A program made the position numbers and the translations under genes. From assembly GCA_964492065.1 (NCBI GenBank), contig CAZBHH010000001.1:124001-188000 (forward strand): 64,000 nucleotides of DNA, in the 5' to 3' direction. The notes beneath the pieces were generated by a model. The model did no database searches and had not been told where the DNA came from. It saw nothing but the letters and a program-made list of their open reading frames with translations. This DNA is from JADKAC01 sp964492065 (GTDB lineage Bacteria > Bacteroidota > Bacteroidia > Chitinophagales > BACL12). Of this stretch, positions 35,673 to 44,861 are shown piece after piece. Position 1 is the first letter of the stretch, and each line of letters begins with the position of its first letter.

Positions 35673-36419
35673 TCACCATCCGCCGCTGGCTCCGCCGCCG
35701 CCAAAGCTTCCGCCGCCAAACCCTCCAAAACCGCCTCCGCCAAAGCCTCCGCCTCCGCCGCGGCCCATCCAACCGCCTCCCCAGTAGGTTGGACCGCGAC
35801 CTGTATAAGTAACTCCGCCTCCACCTCGCTTGCTGAAAAAATATAAAATTATAATCACCAGAATAATGAGGATTACAATTTTTGTCCAGCCGAATTCATC
35901 CTCCAAATGTTCGTTCAGCGATTCAAATTCACCGCTCACATAGGCCATCACCTGGTCTGCTCCGGCATCTAACCCCGCATAATAATTACCGGTTTTGAAT
36001 TCGGGTATTATTTGCTGTTCGATAATGCGCTTTGCACGGCCGTCGGTGATAAAGGGCTCAATGCCGTATCCCACTTGTATCGTAACCCGTTTATCGTCGA
36101 TGGCTGCCAACAGGATTACGCCGTTATTCATGTCCTGTTGCCCCACACCCCAATATCTGCCGAGGTAAAGCGCATAATCTTCTATTGCGTAATTGCCGGT
36201 GCTTGCCACCGTAACAACGGCAATCTGTGTGGATGTGGAATCGTCAAAGGCCACCAACTTATTTTCGAGCGCCTGTTCCTGTTCGGGAGATAACACTTCC
36301 GCCAGGTCGTTTACCAATCGCGGCGGCACCGGACGTGAGGGTAAATCCTTCTCATTTACTTGTGCGAAAATCTGCACCTGGCAGATTACGACAAATATTA
36401 CCGCAAACACCTTATTCAT
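35673..36419 (-). CDS. TPM-domain protein with glycine-rich tail (YgcG-like)
   Basis: A 248-residue exported protein: signal peptide (ends about IFAQ), a TPM phosphatase-like domain (about 25-165, LVNDLAEVLSPEQEQALE at its start, GVGQQDMNNGVILLAAIDD), a membrane helix (about 172-190) and a long Gly/Phe/Trp-rich tail to the end. The start at 36419 overlaps the previous gene by 8 bp, and is preferred over the in-frame codons upstream. TPM proteins have been linked to photosystem repair or respiratory complex assembly in other organisms; here the function is unknown. Third gene of the LemA operon. Confidence 0.88.
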   Translation of the reverse strand: MNKVFAVIFVVICQVQIFAQVNEKDLPSRPVPPRLVNDLAEVLSPEQEQALENKLVAFDDSTSTQIAVVTVASTGNYAIEDYALYLGRYWGVGQQDMNNGVILLAAIDDKRVTIQVGYGIEPFITDGRAKRIIEQQIIPEFKTGNYYAGLDAGADQVMAYVSGEFESLNEHLEDEFGWTKIVILIILVIIILYFFSKRGGGGVTYTGRGPTYWGGGWMGRGGGGGFGGGGFGGFGGGSFGGGGASGGW

Positions 36420-36855
36420 TATTAAATGAAATTTCGTTGGGTAATTCGTTTTTATCATTGCGGTTAAACGGAAAATATTTTCTCAGCTGTTCAGCCGATT
36501 GTTCCAGGCCCTGGACCAGCCCTTCTAAAAACCTGCCTTTTGAAAATTCCACTTCCATGCCTTTGCGCACATAGTCCCAAAAATCATCTTCCACTTTAGC
36601 GTGTATGCCCGTATCGGCGATTATGGCGAATTTTCTGTCGGCTACGGCGAGGTAAAACAATACGCCGTTGCGCTCAGATGTCGTATGCATTTTCAATTTT
36701 GCAAAAATCTGTAAGCCGCGGGCATAGGGATCGCCTTTGCAATGATTTTCGAGGTGCACACGCAATTCTCCCGAAGTCTGCAATTCGGCATTCCGAATAG
36801 TCTTAACGATTTCCGCTTGCTGTGCTTTGGTAAAAAAGGTCTTTGCAGCCGGCAT
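36412..36855 (-). CDS. TPM-domain protein, short form
   Basis: A 147-residue protein consisting of one TPM domain, with SGELRVHLE near residue 28 and RNGVLFYLAVADRKFAIIAD near residue 62, and no signal peptide or membrane helix. It sits between lemA (11 bp upstream) and the longer TPM gene (8-bp overlap downstream). The lemA-TPM-TPM order is recurrent in Bacteroidota and supports a common complex, of unknown function. Confidence 0.88.
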   Translation of the reverse strand: MPAAKTFFTKAQQAEIVKTIRNAELQTSGELRVHLENHCKGDPYARGLQIFAKLKMHTTSERNGVLFYLAVADRKFAIIADTGIHAKVEDDFWDYVRKGMEVEFSKGRFLEGLVQGLEQSAEQLRKYFPFNRNDKNELPNEISFNNE

Positions 36856-36866
36856 AGTGCTGCCCT

Positions 36867-37496
36867 TTAAAATTCCACCTTAGGGGCAACATCGCTGCCG
36901 GCGCTTGCCTCGAACATGCTTCTGCGCTGAAAGCCAAACATGCCCGCCAGCAGGTTTTGCGGAAATCGCCGAATGTAGGTATTATACTCCTGAATCGAGG
37001 TGTTGTAATCGTTTCTCGCCACGTTGATGCGATTCTCGGTGCCGGCAAGTTCGGCTTGCAATTCAAGGAAGTTCTGATTGGCTTTCAGATCCGGATACCG
37101 CTCAATCGTAACCAGCAGTCGGGACAAAGCGCCTCCCAATTCATCTTGTGCCTGTTGAAATTTTGCAAACTGTTCGGGTGTTGCATTGGACGGATCAATA
37201 GTAATGCTCGTCGCTTTTGATCTCGCCTCAATAACTTTCGTCAGGGTTTCCTGTTCAAAATCGGCATAGCCCTTCACCGTATTCACCAGGTTGGGAATCA
37301 GGTCTGCACGGCGCTGATAACTGCTTTGCACATTTGCCCATTTGCCGTTTGCCGCTTCGTCCAGCTCGACCATACGGCGCTGCGCTCCGGCGAAGAAGTT
37401 ATAGAGAATGATTGCAATAATTGCAATTATACCGACGGTAATTGCCCATCGCGGAAAAGCCATACGACGAGGGGCGGAAGGTGTTGTATTTACCAT
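36867..37496 (-). CDS. lemA: LemA family protein
   Basis: A 209-residue membrane-anchored protein. One N-terminal membrane helix (about 18-37) is followed by a long antiparallel helical bundle. The family motif QRRADLIPNLVNTVKGYADFE is at about 61-81, with a NWxN-like segment and a C-terminal EYNTYIRRFPQNLLAGMFGF. LemA homologues are of uncertain function; they are often next to TPM proteins, as here. First gene of the three-gene operon, with a perfect -7 box upstream. Confidence 0.92.
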   Translation of the reverse strand: MVNTTPSAPRRMAFPRWAITVGIIAIIAIILYNFFAGAQRRMVELDEAANGKWANVQSSYQRRADLIPNLVNTVKGYADFEQETLTKVIEARSKATSITIDPSNATPEQFAKFQQAQDELGGALSRLLVTIERYPDLKANQNFLELQAELAGTENRINVARNDYNTSIQEYNTYIRRFPQNLLAGMFGFQRRSMFEASAGSDVAPKVEF

Positions 37497-37516
37497 TGTT
37501 GTTCAGATATTTTGTT

Positions 37517-37524
37517 CAAAATTA
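37517..37524 (-). promoter_or_regulatory. -7 promoter box of the lemA-TPM-TPM operon
   Basis: Reads TAATTTTG on the minus strand, perfect TAnnTTTG match, 20 bp before the lemA ATG. Confidence 0.6.
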
Positions 37525-37604
37525 AACATTTCTGATTTGTTGCATATCCCATCGCCCCGGGCTGACTTTCAAAAGAAATTGTTTTTAACTTCACCACTAA
37601 AAAA

Positions 37605-37958
37605 ATGAGCACACCGGTAGAGGAATTTAACGATTACCGCACCAAAATGAATGCGGTGATACTGGAACAAAATAACAAGGTGATAAACCGGCTGTTTAAT
37701 CTAGATACCAATGCCTATGCACCGGGAGCGCTGGACAGTAAAACAAAGGAGATGCTCGGCCTGGTGGCGAGCATGGTGTTGCGCTGTGATGATTGCATTA
37801 AGTACCACCTGGGCAAATGTTATGATACCGGCCTTACGACAGAACAGGTATATGAAATTTTCGCCATAGCGAATATTGTCGGCGGAACAATTGTAATACC
37901 GCATACACGGCGGGCGGCTGCATATTGGGAGGAATTAATACGCCGCGGTTCGCAATAA
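37605..37958 (+). CDS. Carboxymuconolactone decarboxylase family protein (AhpD-like)
   Basis: A 117-residue all-helical protein with the CxxCxxxH motif RCDDCIKYHLG (about 65-75) used by AhpD-like peroxidase-linked disulfide proteins. The helix TTEQVYEIFAIANIVGG is typical. Probably a thiol-disulfide or peroxide-handling protein rather than a true carboxymuconolactone decarboxylase. No peroxiredoxin gene is adjacent. Confidence 0.88.
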   Translation: MSTPVEEFNDYRTKMNAVILEQNNKVINRLFNLDTNAYAPGALDSKTKEMLGLVASMVLRCDDCIKYHLGKCYDTGLTTEQVYEIFAIANIVGGTIVIPHTRRAAAYWEELIRRGSQ

Positions 37959-38043
37959 CCATGTGGTAAGGGTGGCTAATGAACGGAGAAACGCTTTGGG
38001 CTGGCAGCCAATGCAATGATTTTTTACATCAAAAGATAAGACA

Positions 38044-38289
38044 ATGTGGGAGGAAACAAACAATACGCTGCACAAGCGGTTTGAATTCAAAAATTTTTCG
38101 GAAGCTTTTGCTTTTATGACCCGGGTTGCATTGCTCGCAGAGAAACACAACCACCATCCCCAATGGACCAATGTATGGAATACCGTGGATATATATTTGA
38201 ACACGCATGATGCCGGCGATACGGTTACGGATAAAGATTACCGGCTGGCTGAGGCAATTGATAATCTATTGGTACCTGGGAGTATGTAA
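38044..38289 (+). CDS. Pterin-4a-carbinolamine dehydratase
   Basis: An 81-residue protein, shorter than the usual 95-110 residues but with the whole active-site region: FSEAFAFMTRVALLAEKHNHHPQW (start about residue 19) holds the catalytic HHP, then NTVDIYLNTHDAG and VTDKDYRLAEAID. The enzyme dehydrates 4a-hydroxytetrahydropterin and so regenerates tetrahydropterin cofactor. No aromatic amino acid hydroxylase gene is in the window; the AGMO-like hydroxylase 5.3 kb downstream is a candidate user, by inference only. Confidence 0.88.
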   Translation: MWEETNNTLHKRFEFKNFSEAFAFMTRVALLAEKHNHHPQWTNVWNTVDIYLNTHDAGDTVTDKDYRLAEAIDNLLVPGSM

Positions 38290-38422
38290 TCGTATCGGGT
38301 AGTCAAAACACGCAAAGCATGCAAACAAGAAAATCTCAGGTTGACGCAGATGGAAATGACTTCACACGCATGAGAGTTGCGAGGTTGTGGTTGTATTGTA
38401 AAATTGGTAATGCTGATCTTAT

Positions 38423-40537
38423 ATGAAATACAGTAGTGAATTGCGAAGAGAACTCATTGCACTTACGCAAAGGCTTCTGCAGACGTCTGCGTCATCAGGC
38501 TTTGATTCGGATGGCGCCAGGGAGCGCATTGAAGAGTTAAAGCAAGTGATACGCTTTCACGACTGGTTGTATTATTCCGAATCGGTAAATGTAATCAGCG
38601 ATTTTGAATACGATCGCCTGTTCAGAGAATTAAAACACTTGGAACAGCAGTTCCCGGCATTGCAGACAATTGACTCGCCGACACAACGGGTAGCAATCGG
38701 ACTAACGGAAGACTTTCCAAAGGTGGAACATTCTGTACCCATGTTGTCGCTGGATAATTCGTATGACACCGGTGATTTGCTGGAATGGGACCGGCGGGTG
38801 AAGGAATTCTTAGGCGATGCCGTATTGCGTTACAGCGTAGAGCCAAAATTCGACGGCAGCAGCATTGCGTTAATTTATGAAAACGACATTTTGGTGCGTG
38901 CTGCCACCAGGGGTGACGGCATTACCGGCGATGAAATCACCAACAATGCACGGCGCATGCGCAGCATTCCGCTGTCGGCAGAATTTTCTCAGCGCAATGC
39001 TTTCAAGGTGGAACTGCGGGGAGAGGTAGTGATAAATAAAAAAACGTTTGCCGCCATCAATGTAAGCCGCGAAGAAGAAGGACTCGCCGTTTTACAGAAC
39101 CCTCGCAATTCGGCTGCGGGTGCACTGCGTGTAAAGGATTCGGAAGAGGTGGTGCGACGGGGGCTGGAGGCATTTATCTATCAGCTCGCCTTTGCGGTGG
39201 ATACAACGGGTGCCGATATTCTTGAAGATCAATTTACCTCGCATGCCGCCAATATCGATTTTCTCGGCGCACTCGGATTTAAAGTGCCTCGACAAGAAAA
39301 AAAACTGTGTAACTCCATAGCCGAGGTAATGGAATTTATTGATAGTTGGGAGAAAAAAAGAGATGACTACGACTACGAAATCGACGGCATGGTGATAAAA
39401 GTAGATAGTGTAGTCCAACAAAAAATATGCGGTTCAACTGCGCATCATCCCCGCTGGGCGCTGGCCTTTAAATTTAAAGCCCGGGAGGCGGAGACCATCC
39501 TTGAAAGCGTGGAATTCCAGGTAGGTCGCACCGGCGCCATAACACCTGTCGCAAAGGTGAGACCCGTGTACATCGGCGGCGTTACCGTCTCGTCGGTGTC
39601 GCTGCACAATGAAGACATGATCCTGGAAAAAGATATTCGTATCGGCGACACCGTTATATTGCAACGTGCCGGCGATGTGATTCCCTATATCGCGGGTATT
39701 GTTCCCGAAAAAAGAACTCCCAATGCAAAGCCGTTTCAATTTATCGCACATTGTCCTTCGTGCAAACAACCAATTTATAAACCCGAAGGCGAAGCCGTGT
39801 ATCGCTGCGTAAATATCGAGTGCCCGGCGCAGACCGAAGAGCGCCTGATTCATTTTGTCTCGAAGGAAGCAATGGATATTGACGGCTTTGGAAGGGAAAC
39901 GGTAAGCGCCTTTTTTAAACGCGGGTGGCTGCGTACAATTCCCGATATCTACGCATTGGATTATTCAAAAATAGCGGGATTGGAAGGGTGGAAAACAAAA
40001 AGTATCAACAAATTAAAAGAGGGTATTGAAGCATCAAAAAATCAGCCGTTGTGGAGACTTGTAAACGGATTCGGCATCCGGCATGTCGGCACGCAGACGG
40101 CAAAAGACCTGGTACGGGAAATATCAGAATTAGAGGAATTATTTGAATGGAGTGAAGAGCGGTTAATGCAGTTGAACGGCGTGGGTGAAAAAGTGGCGAT
40201 GAGTATAGCGCATTTTTTCCGCAACCCCGGGAATAGGCATATGTTACGCGAATTGAAAAAATCAGGTATCAATATGTCCGGTGCAAAAAGACCGGCGGGC
40301 GGCGTATTGGAAGGCAAGACATTTTTATTTACCGGCACACTTACAAAGTTTGGACGTGATACAGCCAAAGAACTGGTAGAAGAAAACGGCGGCAGAGTGG
40401 TGAGCGGCGTCAGTGCCCATCTTGACTACTTAGTTGCAGGCGAAAAGGCAGGCAGCAAATTAGATAAGGCAAAAAAAATTACTACCATCCAAATAATTGA
40501 TGAAGAAACATTCTTAAAAATGATAGAAAAAGGATGA
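38423..40537 (+). CDS. ligA: NAD-dependent DNA ligase
   Basis: A 704-residue replicative ligase of normal length. Ia domain with the HDWLYYSE region; adenylation lysine Lys142 in EPKFDG; later motif IV DGMVIKVD; four-cysteine zinc finger (CPSC and CVNIECPAQ, about 452-475); helix-hairpin-helix region (GFGIRHVG, LNGVGEK); BRCT domain from about 625 (GGVLEGKTFLFTGTL). Ends 3 bp before the convergent glycosyltransferase gene. Confidence 0.97.
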   Translation: MKYSSELRRELIALTQRLLQTSASSGFDSDGARERIEELKQVIRFHDWLYYSESVNVISDFEYDRLFRELKHLEQQFPALQTIDSPTQRVAIGLTEDFPKVEHSVPMLSLDNSYDTGDLLEWDRRVKEFLGDAVLRYSVEPKFDGSSIALIYENDILVRAATRGDGITGDEITNNARRMRSIPLSAEFSQRNAFKVELRGEVVINKKTFAAINVSREEEGLAVLQNPRNSAAGALRVKDSEEVVRRGLEAFIYQLAFAVDTTGADILEDQFTSHAANIDFLGALGFKVPRQEKKLCNSIAEVMEFIDSWEKKRDDYDYEIDGMVIKVDSVVQQKICGSTAHHPRWALAFKFKAREAETILESVEFQVGRTGAITPVAKVRPVYIGGVTVSSVSLHNEDMILEKDIRIGDTVILQRAGDVIPYIAGIVPEKRTPNAKPFQFIAHCPSCKQPIYKPEGEAVYRCVNIECPAQTEERLIHFVSKEAMDIDGFGRETVSAFFKRGWLRTIPDIYALDYSKIAGLEGWKTKSINKLKEGIEASKNQPLWRLVNGFGIRHVGTQTAKDLVREISELEELFEWSEERLMQLNGVGEKVAMSIAHFFRNPGNRHMLRELKKSGINMSGAKRPAGGVLEGKTFLFTGTLTKFGRDTAKELVEENGGRVVSGVSAHLDYLVAGEKAGSKLDKAKKITTIQIIDEETFLKMIEKG

Positions 40538-40540
40538 TGA

Positions 40541-41497
40541 TTACTTTCGATTCAGCAATACGTAATTCCGGGAAGCAAAGATTTCCCTGCCGCCCAAAAT
40601 ACGTTGCTCTACAAACGTAATGATCTTCGTTTTCAGTTTGTCGTGTTTCATCTTCTCGGCGTTGGGATTGGTTTGTACATTGGAGTAATTCAACTGATCT
40701 CCCCAGTTAAACAGTGCGATCCTCTCCCGCATCACCGCCGGGTGTGTGCCTTTGAATAAGGGCACTTTACCCAAGGCTCCGTAATCGAATTCGGGTGCAC
40801 GGGTATTGTACAGCTCCCCCGCTCTTGAGTCGCCTTTGTGAATTGTATCCAGCGCCTTTTTTTTCTTCTGCATATAATGCGGCGGCCTCACCCAACCGTA
40901 ATGATAAATATATGCGGGTATCCTTACGACATTCAGTTTAAAGGTGCCTGCGTGTTGGCGGTAACTGAGGCCGTCAAAATCCGGGATGCGCCGAAAAGAC
41001 TGCGCCGACTGCCAGGAATGAATATCCGGATGATTGCGCACTATGCGTATTTCATGCTTATACCAGCCGTGTGCGAGTTGATGGTGGTTGTAATCACCCC
41101 AGAAGTGTATGTAATTAAACAGAAATCCCTCCACGGCGGTATCGTCCTTAAATTTTTCACAATAATTGCGTATTGTCTCGAGATATTTTTCGTGTATCAC
41201 CTCATCTGCCTGCACGTATAAACACCAGGTGCCATTGCAGTGGCTCTTGGCAATATCGGTCTGGTGCGCATTTTCCATTCCGTTCGGGTACTTTTCTATA
41301 TCCCATACCGTATCAATTATTTTGATTTTATCGGAACCGATACTCTCAATTTCAGCACGGGTGGTATCATCGTCATCACAATCGCCGAGGGCGACGATAA
41401 ACTCATCTACTACCGGCAATACGGATTCAATCGAAGCCTTGATCGGGTAATAGAGCTTCGACACATTTTTTGCCATTGTAAAACCGCTGATAAGCAT
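40541..41497 (-). CDS. Glycosyltransferase, family 2-like (GT-A)
   Basis: A 318-residue cytoplasmic or peripheral protein. The N-terminal half has a nucleotide-diphosphosugar GT-A fold: SGFTMAKN near the start, GDCDDDDTTRAEIESI, and the DxD-like QADEVIHE near residue 96. The C-terminal half is rich in His/Tyr/Trp and is family specific. Donor and acceptor are unknown. Its stop is 3 bp from the ligA stop (tail to tail). Confidence 0.8.
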   Translation of the reverse strand: MLISGFTMAKNVSKLYYPIKASIESVLPVVDEFIVALGDCDDDDTTRAEIESIGSDKIKIIDTVWDIEKYPNGMENAHQTDIAKSHCNGTWCLYVQADEVIHEKYLETIRNYCEKFKDDTAVEGFLFNYIHFWGDYNHHQLAHGWYKHEIRIVRNHPDIHSWQSAQSFRRIPDFDGLSYRQHAGTFKLNVVRIPAYIYHYGWVRPPHYMQKKKKALDTIHKGDSRAGELYNTRAPEFDYGALGKVPLFKGTHPAVMRERIALFNWGDQLNYSNVQTNPNAEKMKHDKLKTKIITFVEQRILGGREIFASRNYVLLNRK

Positions 41498-41532
41498 TCC
41501 CGGAATTTTATTGCCGCTAAATTAAGTAACCT

Positions 41533-41865
41533 TTATTGGGCTGAGCTCACATACTTTAACCCGACAATGGAGATAACCAGTGTAGTGATAAAAAACAAAC
41601 GCCAGAATGCGGCGGGTTCATTGAAAAAAAATATACCCGCCAGGGCAGTACCCGTTGCGCCGATACCTGTCCAGACGGCATAGGCAGTACCAACCGGCAG
41701 GGTGAGTGTCGCTTTATACAGCAATAACATACTGATGACCAGGCAAACGATAAATCCCGCAAACCAATAATTGAAAACTGCCCCTTCGGACAATTTCATC
41801 TTGCCGAGACAAAAAGCAAATCCCGCTTCAAATAGTCCGGCGATAATGAGTATAATCCAATGCAT
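41533..41865 (-). CDS. SMR-family exporter, guanidinium (Gdx/SugE) subtype
   Basis: A 110-residue protein with four membrane helices. Glu13 in helix 1 (GLFEAGFAF) is the essential proton/substrate carboxylate. LPVGTAYAVWTGIGATGT near residue 58 matches the Gdx/SugE subtype rather than the Qac drug subtype. Gdx transporters form antiparallel dimers exporting guanidinium ion with protons. No guanidine riboswitch could be recognised upstream. Lies between the glycosyltransferase and ggt genes in the same direction. Confidence 0.9.
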   Translation of the reverse strand: MHWIILIIAGLFEAGFAFCLGKMKLSEGAVFNYWFAGFIVCLVISMLLLYKATLTLPVGTAYAVWTGIGATGTALAGIFFFNEPAAFWRLFFITTLVISIVGLKYVSSAQ

Positions 41866-41876
41866 ATTTCCGCTAA

Positions 41877-43565
41877 TTAATAACCCGCCGCCGTATCGTC
41901 GCCCCGTTTGTCGGCAGCGCCTTCCAGTGTGCCATCCTCCCTTACCAGAATGGCATCTACCCTGCCCATGGATTGAATGGGCTGTAAGGTATGGCCCATT
42001 TTCTGAAGTTGCAATAAGGCGGTTGAATCAATTTTATCTATTTCATACATCACAGCATCGGGCAGCCACTGATTGTGAAAGCGGCCTGCATCTACACTCT
42101 GCTGCATAGTCATATCAAATTCAATAACATTGATAATACATTGAAACACACTGGTAATGATTTTACTGCCTCCCGGGCTTCCCAATACCATGAATAAGGC
42201 ATTATTGCGGGTAATAATCGTCGGCGTCATACTGCTCAGCATGCGCTTGCCCGGAGCGATGGCGTTTGCCTCACCTCCCACCAATCCGTACATATTGGCT
42301 TCGCCGGGTTTTGCGCTGAAATCATCCATTTCATTATTCAACAGGAATCCCGCACCACTCACTACTATTTTAGAGCCGTAACTGTCGTTCAGTGTAGTGG
42401 TTACTGCCGCGGCATTCCCCTTAGTATCCACTATGGAAAAGTGCGTGGTCTCTTCGCTTTCATACATTACCGGCATCCCCGCTTTGATATCTTTGGATGA
42501 TGTCGCCTGCTGTAAATTAAAATCAGACATACGCTCTGTTAAATACACCGGGTCAATTAACGCTGCCACAGGTACTTTAAAGAAATCGGGATCGCCGAGC
42601 CACTCTGCCCTGTCGGCATACGACCTGCGCTCTGCTTCTGCCATCAGGTGCATCGCCTCAGCGCTTTGAAATCCATAGGCGCCAAGCGGAAAAGGTTCAA
42701 TCATGCCCATCATTTGTGCGAGGCATACTCCGCCGCTGGAAGGCGGTGGCATGGAGATAAGCGTGTACTCTTTATATTCGAAAATCAGCGGCGTACGCCA
42801 GGTAGCGCTATAATTTTCCAGGTCGGACAACTCAATTATACCATTGCCGCTTTGCATTTCCCGCACGATGAGCGCAGCTGTTTCGCCGGTATAAAATCCG
42901 TCTCTTCCGTATTGCTGAATCCGCATCAGCGTTTGCGCCAGATCGTGCTGGATCAATGTATCGCCAGCCTTCCATCCGGTTGATTTCAAAAAACAGGTCT
43001 CATTCCGATTTGCCTCCATAAAAGCCGTTCGCTTCCTGTTTAATTCATTTGCCTGTTGTTCGGTAATAGCAAATCCTTGTTCGGCAAGTTGAATAGCGGG
43101 CTCCAGCAATTTTTCCCATGCTACCGTACCGTATTTCTTATGCGCCTGCCACATACCATCCACCGAGCCCGGCACTCCTGATGCGAGATGCGTGGCTGTT
43201 ATTGCATGCCTGTCCACTTCGCCGTTTGCCTTTAAGTACATATCCCTGCCGGCTTTTGCCGGCGCTTTCTCCCTGAAATCCAGCGCCGCAGTTTCACCAT
43301 TGGCGAGCCGCAGCACCATGAACCCGCCGCCGCCGATATTGCCGGCATTGGGATACACCACGGCTAAGGCAAACTGCACGGCAACGGCTGCATCAACGGC
43401 ATTGCCGCCCTCCCGAATTACCGCAAGACCGATATCGCTGGCATAGGCATTGGCAGTAACGACCATTGCGTGTTCTTCCTGTTTTGGTGCACTCGACTGC
43501 GGCTGCGCATTGCACCGTACGAGCAACAGGGCAAATAGTATAATGAAAAGACTGATTCGGTTCAT
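41877..43565 (-). CDS. ggt: Gamma-glutamyltransferase
   Basis: A 562-residue exported precursor that cleaves itself into two subunits. An N-terminal signal peptide (about 1-20; a Cys at 18 may mark a lipoprotein). Large subunit: GGNAVDAAVAVQFAL and GNIGGGGFMV. The small subunit should begin at Thr373 of the ETTHFSIVD motif, the nucleophile. LLNNEMDDFSAKPG and SSMTPTI are further family motifs. The enzyme hydrolyses or transfers gamma-glutamyl groups from glutathione in the periplasm. Divergent from the AGMO-like gene. Confidence 0.95.
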   Translation of the reverse strand: MNRISLFIILFALLLVRCNAQPQSSAPKQEEHAMVVTANAYASDIGLAVIREGGNAVDAAVAVQFALAVVYPNAGNIGGGGFMVLRLANGETAALDFREKAPAKAGRDMYLKANGEVDRHAITATHLASGVPGSVDGMWQAHKKYGTVAWEKLLEPAIQLAEQGFAITEQQANELNRKRTAFMEANRNETCFLKSTGWKAGDTLIQHDLAQTLMRIQQYGRDGFYTGETAALIVREMQSGNGIIELSDLENYSATWRTPLIFEYKEYTLISMPPPSSGGVCLAQMMGMIEPFPLGAYGFQSAEAMHLMAEAERRSYADRAEWLGDPDFFKVPVAALIDPVYLTERMSDFNLQQATSSKDIKAGMPVMYESEETTHFSIVDTKGNAAAVTTTLNDSYGSKIVVSGAGFLLNNEMDDFSAKPGEANMYGLVGGEANAIAPGKRMLSSMTPTIITRNNALFMVLGSPGGSKIITSVFQCIINVIEFDMTMQQSVDAGRFHNQWLPDAVMYEIDKIDSTALLQLQKMGHTLQPIQSMGRVDAILVREDGTLEGAADKRGDDTAAGY

Positions 43566-43628
43566 CGCTGCAAGTTACAATGGGTTTAGTATTATTTGCA
43601 ATCCGTATTTTTATCAATTGTTTACTCA

Positions 43629-44861
43629 ATGACTGTCGCAGCAAATTATATCGTACTTTCCATTCCATTATTTTTCCTGCTGATAGGTATCGAAATTATA
43701 ATGGACAAGTTGTATCACACCGGTTATTACCGGTTGAACGACGGCATCAGCAATATCAATGCGGGGATAACCGAACAAGTATCCGGCGCTTTTGCAAAAT
43801 TTTTTATCGCCGGCGTTTATATCTTGTTGTACGAGCGATTGCGGTTATTTTCCATACCGCAGAACCCGCTCTCCTGGATAATACTCTTCCTGGGGGTTGA
43901 CTTTTTTTACTATTGGTTTCACCGCTATGCGCATGAAGTACATTTCTTATGGGGAGGTCATGTAGTACATCATCAAAGCGAGGAGTATAATCTGAGCGTT
44001 GCACTTCGACAGGGAGCATTTCAAAAATTCGGCTCTTTTGTTTTTTATCTGCCTCTTGCACTGTTGGGTTTCAGCCCGGTAATGTTTATCGTCGTCAGCC
44101 AGGTGCAGACTTTGTACCAGTTTTGGATTCATACGAAGATGATAGGCAAAATGCATCCCGCATTCGAATTTGTATTCAATACGCCTTCGCATCACCGGGT
44201 ACACCACGGGCGCAACCCCGCCTATTTAGATAAAAATCACGGCGGCACCCTGATTATCTGGGACCGGCTCTTCGGTACATTTTGCGCAGAGCGGGAGGAA
44301 GTTGTCTATGGCACCACACAGCCTTTAAACAGCTGGAATCCGCTTACTGCGCAACTCGCCGTCTGGGTGCATTTATTTAATGCTGTTGCCTCGGCAAAAG
44401 GCCTGCGCCAAAAATGGCAGATACTCATAAAACCGCCCGGTTGGCATCCCGGATCAGGACAACAAAAAACGACACAAGCGGCAGAAAACGGATATGCTCC
44501 GAAATACGATGTATCCATCCCCACATCGTTCACTATTTATGTGTTCGTACATTTTTTACTGGCGCTTGGCTTAGCTGCCTATTTTCTGTTTGCATTTGAT
44601 ACATTTGACATCTACCCGCGGATACTGATTGCCTGCGCCGTAATATTTTCGATAACTGTTATCGGCGGCCTGCTCGAGTTGAGGCGATGGGCTTTTGTAG
44701 CGGGGTTATTATGGCTGTTCATCTTGCCGGCGCTGCTATGGTATTTAGTCATTTGGCAATTTCAAAACAGCCCGATGACCGCAGCAGGAATTACCATCGC
44801 AGTAATATGTATTGCATCGGCGATTTTCTTAATTAAAAACAAACAATATCTCATCCGTTGA
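43629..44861 (+). CDS. Alkylglycerol monooxygenase-like (TMEM195/AGMO) di-iron membrane hydroxylase
   Basis: A 410-residue integral membrane protein of the fatty acid hydroxylase/sterol desaturase superfamily. The histidine clusters are HRYAH (98-102), HVVHH (111-115), His168 in YQFWIHT, HHRVHH (188-193) and His204. Segments AHEVHFLWGG, EEYNLSVALRQ, NTPSHHRVHHGRN and LIIWDRLFGTF closely match animal AGMO rather than sterol desaturases, and the C-terminus adds several membrane helices as in AGMO. AGMO cleaves the ether bond of alkylglycerols using tetrahydrobiopterin. Start at ATG 43629; an upstream in-frame TTG is less likely. The stop overlaps the next gene (TTGA). Specific activity in bacteria is inference. 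Confidence 0.82.
   Translation: MTVAANYIVLSIPLFFLLIGIEIIMDKLYHTGYYRLNDGISNINAGITEQVSGAFAKFFIAGVYILLYERLRLFSIPQNPLSWIILFLGVDFFYYWFHRYAHEVHFLWGGHVVHHQSEEYNLSVALRQGAFQKFGSFVFYLPLALLGFSPVMFIVVSQVQTLYQFWIHTKMIGKMHPAFEFVFNTPSHHRVHHGRNPAYLDKNHGGTLIIWDRLFGTFCAEREEVVYGTTQPLNSWNPLTAQLAVWVHLFNAVASAKGLRQKWQILIKPPGWHPGSGQQKTTQAAENGYAPKYDVSIPTSFTIYVFVHFLLALGLAAYFLFAFDTFDIYPRILIACAVIFSITVIGGLLELRRWAFVAGLLWLFILPALLWYLVIWQFQNSPMTAAGITIAVICIASAIFLIKNKQYLIR

Noticed and set aside
35680..35830. Repetitive GC-rich tract, at first looking like a short repeat array
   Set aside because: It encodes the Gly-rich tail of the TPM protein; repeats are codon-level and irregular, not CRISPR.
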